Source of the DNA: Talpa occidentalis
Taxonomy: Eukaryota; Chordata; Mammalia; Eulipotyphla; Talpidae
Assembly (NCBI RefSeq): GCF_014898055.3
Contig: NW_023605083.1
Span: 96,063,483-96,127,482 of the forward strand
Reading direction: 5' to 3'
DNA length: 64,000 nucleotides
Part shown: positions 54,981 to 64,000 of the stretch, one piece after another
How positions within the stretch are numbered: position 1 is the stretch's first letter
Layout: each line of letters opens with the position of its first letter
Position numbers and translations under genes: made by a program
Notes under the pieces: model-generated
What the model was told of the DNA's origin: nothing
Seen by the model: only the letters and a program-made list of their open reading frames with translations
Database searches by the model: none

Positions 54981-56435
54981 AGTCCTTACAATTATGTTGG
55001 TGATACAGTATTAGTCAATGTTGGACTAGATGAAGTACAGTATGTTGATGGTAGTATATTCTAGAACCAAATATGTTCTATATGTCAAGAATTCTTTGTA
55101 CATATAAACTCTCTATAAGTGACTGAAACAAAGAAGAATGGAAAAGGAAATATGGAAAAATCAATGCAACAAGATACTAAATCCAGGGTGTAGCTTTTCA
55201 TATGAGAATTCTTTCTTCCTCACCTGTCGCTGCATATTGGAAAGGCAGGTGGTCATTGGAGCACCAGTAGGCTTACCATTGTCTTTTTAAAGCTATGTAT
55301 GAAAACCTTAAGGAGGAAAATTGGTACAAAGGGTATTTAAAAAAAAAAAATGAAAGAACACAGCAAGTCACAACCCATAGATGTCAGTAGAATCAAAAGG
55401 ATCTGGTTAACAGGAAGCTGAATTCCAAGCAGCTTCCAGAAACAAGAATAGGACTTTATTGATTCTTCTTCTATTCTTTGTCTGCAGCAGAGGCTATATA
55501 AGCCCATTCAACAGGAATCCCACCCTTGGATTTCCATATTAAAGAAAGACTGGGGTTCTCTACTAACTTTGGTGGCAGTTTGACAGCCAGTATCCTACCT
55601 CAGATCAATGTGCTCTGCCACTCAATTCACAACAGGGACTTTTGACTTATCTGCCCTGAGAAATTCTTTCCAAATTATTTGTTAGGGATATTTTGGAGGT
55701 GGGGATATTTTGTTAAGGAATATATCCACTGTCATTTGGCCTGGAGGAGAGATAGATTCTTTATCATCTGGTTCACTTTTCATGTTTTCCTCCTGGCGTA
55801 ATAATTAAGTAGGGTCTAGAGTTAAACTCTGAAAAAAGATATGTAGATATTTTCAACATTAATTGTTGTTTTCAGCTCTTAAAGTGATTCTAGGAAACTA
55901 GCAAAAGCTTGAAAGGGGGTCAATTATCTTGTGGATACAGACTGTAATGACAAAGAAAAATTTAAATTCATAATATATTTTGACAAAATTTCACACAGTA
56001 GATATACTTCCATGACATTATTTGTGAGGGGAACATAGTATTTCATTTCCAGTTTACCACCACTACATTTTTTAACTGTTAGAGTAATAGCCTGTTTTCT
56101 GGCATAAATAATGCATTATGAAATAATGCATTTATGAACATTTGCAGATAAAACTTTTTGCACAATCTCAGTTATTTTCTTTGGATGAAATATTTGAAGT
56201 GGAATTTCTAAGTTAAGGGACATGAACAATTTTAAATTGTGAAAGTATATTCTGACAAATTATCAAACCAGTAAGTGATGGAGGTTATTCTGTGTTCAAG
56301 CCATGGCTCTAGGAGATTCAAGGCCTTGGAGTTTCTAGTTGTCATTAACCTTCCCTGGCAATTCATGTGACTGAAGCAACAAAAGTCCTATGGTCTACTA
56401 AATATCCTTCCATTAAATTCTTTTTTACCAATTCT
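54981..56435. other. No gene; one weak old L1 stretch
   Basis: About 56090-56230 may be antisense old L1 ('GCATTTATGAACATTTGCAGATAAAAC', 'TGAAGTGGAATTTCTAAGTTAAGGGACATG'). The remainder is unrecognised. Confidence 0.4.
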
Positions 56436-56439
56436 TTCA

Positions 56440-57090
56440 GAATGGTTTCACTCATTTGCAACTAGAGGAATCCTGAATGATATACTGTTCACTGTTGGTG
56501 GGAATGTGGACTGGCCCAGCCCCTAGGGAAAGCACTATCAGGCTTTCTCAAAATGTTAAAAGTAGATACCATATTATCCAGCAATTCTACTCCTAGGTAT
56601 CCATTCAAAGAATGCAAACACAATTTGAAGAGATATGTGCGCTCTCATGTTCATTGTAGCAGTCAAGCTATGAAAACAACCTAGGCAACTTATAACAGAC
56701 ACAAAGGTAAAGAAGATGTGTTTATAAACAATGGGATACTACTTAGCTACAAAAAAGATAAAACATAGATAAAACTGGAAAGGATTATACTAAGTGAAAT
56801 AAGACAGAAGGAGAAAGATAAATATTAGATGGTCTCATTCATATGAAGAATATAAAGAATGAAAGCAGATGGATGAAACTAAACCAAAACAAACCCTAGA
56901 AATCTAGCTGTAGAATTGATAATACTGGAGAGGAGGGAATGGGCTCAGTGGACTATGGTGGGATGTTTTTGGGTATGGTGTAGTAACATACATTTGAAAA
57001 GGTGTGAACCTATAACTTTACACAGCTTACAAACCAATATTACCTCAGTAAAATGGGGAATTAAAATAAAAAAAAATTAAATTAACCATT
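56440..57090 (+). repeat. Old L1 3' end
   Basis: Sense L1 ORF2 C-terminal and 3' UTR text: 'CACTGTTGGTGGGAATGTGGACTGG', 'CAGCAATTCTACTCCTAGGTAT', 'ACAATGGGATACTACTTAGC', 'GATGGTCTCATTCATATGAAG', and a terminal AATTAAAATAAAAAAAAATTAA. It has many substitutions. Confidence 0.75.
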
Positions 57091-57160
57091 TTCCCCAAAT
57101 ATGTATACCAAAGAAATGAGCAGTAATTGGCAATTCTAAATTAAGAGTTTCATAGATTCG

Positions 57161-57432
57161 TTTTTTTTTTTTTAAAGATTTTATTTTTATTTATACAAGA
57201 ACCAGGGTACAGGCCAAATGTGCAGGAGGGTGGTGAGACAATTCGCCAGAGACAGGGGGGATCAGAACTGGCAGACTGATGAAACACATTGCTGAGGGGA
57301 GCAACGGGCAAAACAGGAGAGGTGTGCTGCGCCATGTGGGATTCTCCCGCCGGTCAGGATTGAACATGCGCTGCAGAGGCTACAGACAGCTTCACAGTGT
57401 GGTGCTTAACCGCCTGCGCCACCAGGGAGGCC
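57161..57432 (-). mobile_element. tRNA-derived SINE, long form
   Basis: A full-length minus-strand copy of the 'GTGGTGCTTAACCGCC' head variant, with T-rich left end. It sits just beyond the end of the old L1. TSDs are not clear. Confidence 0.85.
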
Positions 57433-57799
57433 AGATTTGGGTTTTTAAAATGTTGTTTTAATTAGCACTATTCAGCATATTTTACATCAGTGAAAATATA
57501 AATAAGTTCCTCCCCAAAATAAGTGATCAGAGCCATCTTTGGTCATTAATACAGTACAACTAGATACCAGGAAAGAATTTTAATAAGAAGTTAACCTCAT
57601 TGACATTTTAAAGTATTATGATATATAACTTCTAGTTTTAAAAGGAAATAAAAATTGAAGTCACAGCTAGAAAGTTAGAAAATAACAATGTAAATATTTA
57701 ATACTTATATAGAAATCTGAATTCTAGGAAAATTCAAAGCTTTGCATTGTTTTGTTAAAAACTAGATATATTGAAAATAAATAAACATTCAACAGAATG

Positions 57800-59640
57800 A
57801 ATTAAGTAAAAGGAAAACAAAAGAAATAAGTATTAGGGGAGATTCTACTAATGATAAAAGAAGAAATTCATGAATTAGAAATAACTGGATTGACTAATCC
57901 AAGAACTGATTACTGACCTGAGGATAAAATGAATAGGTCTCTAGTAAAGTTAACTGTAACAAAGGAGAAAGAGTATGAAACCACAGTTTTTTAAGACTTT
58001 TTTTTTTTTTTTTTTGGTGGGACCCTCGCCGGCGGCGGGGGAATGAACCAGCGCTGCAGAGGCTGTGGGCAGCCTCGCAGCCCAGCATTCAACCCCTGTG
58101 CCACCAGGGGAGGTCCAAGACATTTTTAAACATAAATATTTTGTACAAATTTACTAACCAAAGTGACAATTTCAATAAAGTGAAAATCATCCAGCAAAAA
58201 CTAAAGTTCCCAAATCAAGACTTTTGAAATAGAAATAACTGCCAAAAAATGTTTAACAATTTCAAAGAACCCCAAAGTGACGATGGACTGAGGAAATTTA
58301 CAAGTGAGTTCTAACTTACATAAAGAAACAAGCAAAGAGAAAAGACACGAATTATTAATATCAAAAATGAAAGAAGGTGTAGATCATACGGACATTAAAA
58401 ATATCATAAAGGAATACTATTAACAATTCTACAATTCTGTCTAAAAACTTGATAACCTAGTGAAATGGATCAATTCTTTGAAAGATACAGTCCACCAGAA
58501 CTCACAGAAGAAGAAACCAACCATCTAATCAGACAAATGTCTATTAAAGAAATTGAATCTGCAATTAATAACCTCCTAAAGCACTAAGCACTAGACCCTG
58601 GCAAAATAAGCAAAACACTTAGGAAAGAAATTGTACCAATTATCTATAATCTCTTCCAGTAGACAGAAACAAGGAAAGCACTCATGAGAATTACCTTAAT
58701 ACCAAAACCAGATGATGACATTACAAGAAAAGAAAGTCACAAGTGTTTCTCATGAAAATGGATAAAAAAATCTGCCACAAAATAGTAGCAAATCAAACCC
58801 AACAATGTATGAAAACAGTTATGTGCCACAACCAAGTGGGATATAGCCCAAGTGTTCAATGCTGGAACGATCAATCAATGTAATTCATCACATCAAGATG
58901 ATAAAGTAGAAAAATCACATGATCAAGTCAACAGATGCAGAAAAAGCATTTGACAAAATCCAAAATCCATTCATGATAAGATTTATCTGAGCATACTAGG
59001 AGTAAAGGGTAAGTTCCTCAACTGGATAAAGAACACCTACAAAAAACCCAAAGCTACTATCAGGTTTAATGATGGAAAACAAAACTTTCTAAGATCAGGA
59101 ACAACACAAGGATGATGCTTCTCAATACTTTTTTTCAAAATCATATTGGATGGCCTAGCTATGCAGTAAGACAAGAAAAAGAAGTGGGAAGTATATTAAT
59201 AGGGAAGGAAGAAATTAAAATGCTTTTGTTCACAAATGACATGATTATTTATGTAGAAAATTTGAAAGAATTGACCAACAAACAATCCTCCTTGAATTAA
59301 TAGGGAATTTTAGCCAGATTGCAGGATATAAGATAAATATGCAAAATATGAACCCTTTCTTATGTAACAGCAACTAATAAGTAAAATTTGAAATAAAAAC
59401 AAAATCACCATTTACATTAACAGCCTATAAAACAGAGTAATTCATTCTTAGGTATATATTAACAAATATGTCCATGACCCATATAAGGAAAGCTACAAAA
59501 ACCCCAATGAAGGGAATCAAATAACTAAATAAATGGAATGATATTCTATGTTCATGGATAGGAAGACCCAGTATTGGCAAGATTAAGTTCTTCCCAACTT
59601 GATCCATAGTTTCATAACAGTCTCAGTCAAAACTGTAGCA
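57800..59640 (+). repeat. Old L1 ORF2 fragment, sense
   Basis: Degenerate ORF2 runs from about the RT N-terminal extension ('KSLVKLTVTKEKE'-like text near 57935) through EIESAINN-like text at 58540, AFDKIQNPFMI at about 58940-58980, and a decayed active-site region [12 protein letters not shown] (59239-59274, where FADD has become FTND). Stops and frameshifts are frequent. The short SINE at 57998-58116 interrupts it. Confidence 0.75.
57998..58116 (-). mobile_element. tRNA-derived SINE, short head-only form
   Basis: On the minus strand: GGACCTCCCCTGGTGGCACAGGGGTTGAATG, the head, then GGCGAGGGTCCCACC and an A-run. No body and no AATAAATCTTT. Only a short AAGAC(A) flanking match is seen. Confidence 0.85.
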
Positions 59641-59654
59641 AGTTATTTTGTAGA

Positions 59655-61330
59655 TTCTTCATTAACCTGACTAGCGGCTTATCCATATTACTGACCTTTT
59701 CAAATAACTAACTGTTGGTATTGCTGATTTTCTGTATTTTCAATTTCATTAATTTTTGCAATATTATTATTACTATTATAATTTATTGACTACTTTGAAA
59801 TTAATTTGCTTTTTCTAGTTTCCTTAGAAACTTGGATTATTGATTTTTTTTTCTAATATGTGAATTCAGTACTATGAATTTGCCTATAGATATTGCTTTC
59901 ACTGCACTCTGCAATTTTTGATAAATGGTATTTTCATTTTTATTCAGTTCAAGATATTTTAAAATTTATCTGGAGATTTCTTCTTTGACTCACATGTTAT
60001 TTAGAAGTGTGTTGTTTGATGTCCAAATATTTTGGAGACTTCTAGATACCTTTACTGTTATTGCTTTCAAGTTTAATTCCATTGCACAGGCATGAAAAAT
60101 ATGATTTTTATTCTTTCACATTTACTGAGGGGTGCTATGTGGCCCAGAATAGCTTTGTCTACGTGAATGTTCTGTGTAAGCTTGAGAAGAATGTATATTG
60201 TTAGATGAAATAGTCCATAGATGTTCATCATATCCAGTAGATTGTTTCTTCTTTTTTAGGTCAACTGTGTACTAATTAATTTTCTACATGCTGTATGTGT
60301 TCACTATTGATACAGGGGTGTTGAAGTCTCCGCATATAGTAGTAGATTCATTTATTATTTGTAGTTTTGCCTGACGTATTTTGATGTTCTGTCAAATTAA
60401 CAAGTTTTAAGGACTGCTATGGAGGATAATGATTCTCATATGGAGAATTTACTCTTTTATCATTATGTAATACCAAATAATACCTGAAAATTTCCCCTGC
60501 TTTGAAGTCTGTTCTGTGTGAAATTAATATGGCTATTCCAGCTTTCTTCTGATTAGTGTTGACAAGGTCTGTCTTTCTCTGTACCTTTATTTTTTTAAAA
60601 TATGTGTCTTTATATTTAAAGTAGTTTCCTTAGGTTATGTTTTCCATTCACTCTAACTTTATCTTTTAATATGTATATTTAAACCATTGGTGTTTGAATT
60701 GATTGGTGTTTACCATTTTACTGTTGCCTCTATATTGATCTTGTTCTTTTTTCCTATTTTTGTCTTTTTCTCTTTTTCTGTCTTTTGTGATTTTACTTGG
60801 ACATTTTATTTATTTTTAATTTTTTTAAGATTTATTTATTTATGCATACAAGAGCTGGGGTACAGGCCAGAGATGCAGGGAGTGAGAGGATTCACTAGAC
60901 ACAGAGCAGGGAACAGAACAGTGAAATACACTGCTGAGGGGAGCAGCGGGTGAGACAGGAAAGGTCTACTACACCATGTGGGTTTCTCTCTGGCTAGCCG
61001 GGGATCGAACTCGTGCTGCAGAGGCTTCATAGTGGATTGCTTCATAGTGCGGTGCTTAACCCCTTGCGCCACCAGGTAGGCCCCTACTTGGACATTTTAT
61101 ATGATCCATTTTCTCTCCTTTCTTCTCCATTATATGTAACATATTTGCATGTATGTGTTTGCAATATTCATTAACAACTAATTCAGGTCCACTTTAAAAT
61201 AACATTATACCACTTCATGAATTGTTCAGGTACCAAAAATAAAAAAGGATTCCTGATTCCTTTCTCCTATCACTTCTATCATTGCTGCCATTATTTTCAT
61301 TTATATATGTTTTCTAAATTATAGGGCATC
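59655..61330 (-). repeat. Old L1 5' part, antisense, split by a SINE
   Basis: Reading leftward it covers the inter-ORF/5' region (about 61330-61085, 'AAATAACATTATACCACTTCATG' on plus), the endonuclease part of ORF2 ('GAAGTCTGTTCTGTGTGAAATTAATATGGCTATTCCAGC' near 60505), and the linker (near 59700). It is heavily decayed. The SINE at 60810-61084 splits it. Confidence 0.65.
60810..61084 (-). mobile_element. tRNA-derived SINE, long form
   Basis: A full-length minus-strand copy with an internal ~15-bp duplication in the head ('GCTTCATAGTGGATTGCTTCATAGTGCGG') and a deletion near 60924. A perfect 16-bp TSD TACTTGGACATTTTAT lies at 60794-60809 and 61085-61100. Confidence 0.92.
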
Positions 61331-61913
61331 CCTAACTGTATCATTTAAATTTCATGTTGGAACATTTTTATCCACGGTCCATATAAGAGCAGATGTTCTC
61401 TTTTTGAAGTAAGAATTTAATGGACTTGTGGAAATTAAATGAAAATAAGAGAAAATTTGAGATGACTACTACATGAGTAAGTGGAGAACTTAAAATAGGC
61501 ATATTAATGGTTGTTGTAAAGAGCTGTTACATTCAGTAATGCACATACACACCAAGGAAGTGTGTTTTCAAAGTGAAGGAACACGCAAATTTTAGAAGAC
61601 AGTGAGCAGAATATATGTTGCCAATTAAAAAATATAGATTTACAATAGCAAGTGACCTATTGGAAAAAGTTAATGAAATTATTTCTCCCATTAGCCTGAG
61701 TAAATGATCAAGAAAATATAAAAGTATGTCTCACTTCTCTATGTTCTCCTTTTGCTCAGAGTTATAACACCGATCTATTGAATAAACTGACAATTTTCAC
61801 TTCCTTTTACTTGAAATGATACAAACTATGCTATGGATACTCACTAAAATTTTTGTTTTTACTGAGAATAGTAAAAATGCAGAGAAAATGTGCTTGTAAC
61901 AGACTGGTATTTC

Positions 61914-61947
<34 letters not shown>

Positions 61948-62582
61948 CCACACATGTATAAATTCTGACTATTCTAATAGTATAAAGATACTATTATATA
62001 GTGTATACATATATACACAATATAGTGCTATTTATTCAGATAGATAAAGAGATAAGGCATGGATTCTTGTCCTCAGTTCATGGACTTGTTAAAGTAAGTT
62101 TCTACTACCTTCAGTATTTTATGCTGACAGATCCTTTTCTTTGCTATTACCAGACTCTCCCTAAGGAGTGATACATGTATTGCCAATAGTCAGAGGATAG
62201 AAGAGGTAAAGTCATTAAATAACAATTGTTATTCCTTCTGCTGTTCCAATCTACAATGTACCTGAATTTAGAATATCTCAATATAGTTCATCATACTTTA
62301 ATAGAAATATTATAAATATATGGGGAATGACTCAAAACCTGAAAGAGTTATTGGTAGCTTGATTAAGAGAAGTTTCTCAGACACCAATGTTTTGAATGGT
62401 CTGTCCCCTGTGACACTCCAGTCCAATGGATGAATGAAAAGTACTTGTTTCTTTTGTAAAGCGGGAGAAAGTAACACTGAAAGGAAAAGTGATAAAAGAC
62501 AGACACTTAACACACCAATCTTGGTATAGTTTTAGGCTGATTGATTTCTGCAGAGAGTACTAATTTAAAACATTTTCTTTAA
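61331..62582. other. No gene; (TG)n at 61917-61945
   Basis: A TG microsatellite of about 14 units at 61917-61945 is followed by TATA-rich sequence to about 62030. Otherwise nothing is recognised. Confidence 0.5.
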
Positions 62583-62985
62583 TGTACTTGTATTAGTTTG
62601 TATGGCTGCTATCACAAATTTCCACTAACTTGACGGCTTAAAACAGCAATATTCTCTCACAATTCTGGATGTCAGAGTCTATAATTAGTTTTCCTGGATT
62701 GAGTCAAGGTGTCCACAGGGCTGTACCCCCTCCAGAGACTCTAGGAGAGAATATATTTCTTAGTTCTTCCAAGTTCTGATTGTTGTTGGCATTTGTTGGT
62801 GTGTGGCGGCACCACTTCTATCTCTGCCTCTGTGGTCATAGTGCTAGTCTTCTATGTAAAATTTCCCTCTGTCACATGACTTAATCACATATGCAGTGGC
62901 ACTTTCCCATATAAGGTAACATATGCTGATTCCAGGCATTAGTACCTGATATGTCTGACTTATTCAACCTGCTACTATACTTGTA
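62583..62985 (+). repeat. MLT1-type MaLR LTR
   Basis: It begins 'TGTATTAGTTTGTATGGCTGCTATCACAAATTTCCACTAACTTGACGGCTTAAAACAGCA' and continues through 'CTCACAATTCTGGATGTCAGAGTC' and 'TCTCTGCCTCTGTGGTCATAG' to 'CATTAGTACCTGATATGTC', the standard MLT1 order. Confidence 0.75.
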
Positions 62986-64000
62986 AATATTTTTCATTGT
63001 TCTGGAAGAGTTTTCTGCTGCATTTTTAATACAAACATGATACACCTTGAAACACATTAGCTTCTTAAATTCTGACAGTGGAAATTCTCTTGCATTCTAG
63101 AAAAAATGCTTACTTCATTTTTGTTTTCGCAATAATTACGCATTTTGGAGTGTGTGTGTGTACTTGTGTGTGTACAAAATACCCTGTGGTACATTGACCA
63201 ATGTGCTATTAAAATTCAGATGCACTTTAAAATTTTGGATACCGAAGTTAGTTTGCTATTCTAATAAGAGGTACAATGCTCATTGTTGATATACCAATTT
63301 TCAGTTTACAAACTTGAACACTAAATTGTATTTCCTGGTGCCCAGACTCCTTTTATTTATTTTCTGATTTACTCCCTCCCTAATCTAGTAAACCCCAATA
63401 CTTATTAAAGAACCCAGACACCTTGGGATCAATTCAATGCCTAGTTTTTCTTTGGATTATTGCAGCCATAAACACTTGGCAGCATTTGGCCCTGAATTTT
63501 GGGGGTTCAGAGCCATTTACCACATAAAAATCACACATTCCATAGAAAGCCACACTCTCTAAGACATAGAAATGATAAAGATAAAATGAAAGCAATATTT
63601 GGGCAGGAAAAAAGCTCTTATTGGCTAAGTAGATCCACTGCATACCAGACAAAGCACAGTAATGGTATCTCCAGCACACAGGCCCAAGACCAAGTATAAA
63701 TGATCCATTCAAGTCACTCTGAATGCATGTGTTAAAGGACTTCCAGATGGCTTCAGAGGCAGGCCCTCTGTTTTATAATCTGGGTCTCATCCACCATATG
63801 GTGCTGATTTGGTTGTCGTGATAGAACAGTGTGGAATGAAACACGGGCAGCTTTGCAAGCTCCAAAAGAGTTGGAAAAATTGTTTAAGGCCTCATCATTC
63901 ATCAAATTGGAGGTCCCTATGGCAAACACTTCCTGATTTCTGTGGGATGAGGAGATGTGGCATACTCTAACATAAACTATTTATGAGGAATATTTTAAAT
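62986..64000. other. No gene seen
   Basis: Nothing I can name. A short TG-rich patch lies near 63150-63172. Confidence 0.4.

Noticed and set aside
1303..61084. tRNA genes suggested by A/B boxes
   Set aside because: All A/B-box matches seen belong to the SINE family, with tails and TSDs, not to genuine tRNA genes with a cloverleaf and terminator.
57800..61330. Twin-primed L1 at 57.8-61.3 kb
   Set aside because: The order of orientations is opposite to that produced by twin priming, so a later inversion or two insertions is more likely.
1..64000. CRISPR arrays, operons, riboswitches, phage or plasmid features
   Set aside because: The sequence is a mammalian repeat mosaic; none of the regular spacing or coding density needed for these is present.

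Overview
The window reads as intergenic or intronic DNA from a placental mammal. It holds no convincing host protein-coding gene and no bacterial-type gene organisation. Recognisable content is almost entirely retroelements of several ages: ancient mammalian-wide repeats (MIR, L2, MLT1-type MaLR LTRs), old L1 fragments, solo endogenous-retrovirus LTRs, about sixteen copies of a lineage-specific tRNA-derived SINE, and a young, nearly intact LINE-1. The SINE has A/B-box promoter elements and an AATAAA...TCTTT tail (the T+ class typical of several laurasiatherian orders). It is not recognisably the equine ERE, carnivore CAN, cetartiodactyl CHR or vespertilionid VES family. A laurasiatherian such as a eulipotyphlan or another small-genome-repeat lineage is plausible, but the species cannot be fixed from sequence alone.

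Layout: 1-20.1 kb is a mosaic of MIR, MLT1-type LTRs, old L1 and SINEs. One MaLR LTR near 8-9.3 kb contains a twin-primed (5'-inverted) L1 whose tail was later hit by a SINE. 20,138-27,288 is the centrepiece, a minus-strand L1 with a CpG-rich 5' UTR, intact ORF1, and an ORF2 broken only by a shift in an A8 run. Beyond its own poly(A) it carries about 770 bp of extra sequence ending in a second AATAAA and A-rich tail. A perfect 15-bp target-site duplication encloses the whole unit, which indicates a 3' transduction. 27.3-31.1 kb holds an MLT1-type LTR split by a 5'-truncated young L1, a severely deleted SINE, and a solo LTR. 31-36.9 kb is the most repeat-poor part.

36.9-37.7 kb has a tiny A-tailed retrocopy into which a solo LTR inserted with a 4-bp duplication. 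39-46.5 kb has old L1, another LTR with a ~24-bp tandem array, and MLT1. 47-48.7 kb contains a CpG-rich, pseudogene-like stretch, a C20 tract and a diverged three-copy repeat. 49-64 kb returns to L2/MIR/L1/SINE mosaic, including two old L1 pieces facing in opposite directions (57.8-61.3 kb).

The only proteins with recognisable function are the two L1 proteins, which act together: ORF1p as RNA-binding chaperone and ORF2p as endonuclease/reverse transcriptase. The same machinery explains the A-tailed, TSD-flanked SINEs and the retrocopy. Repeat family names rest on recognition of conserved sequence, not on a database search.
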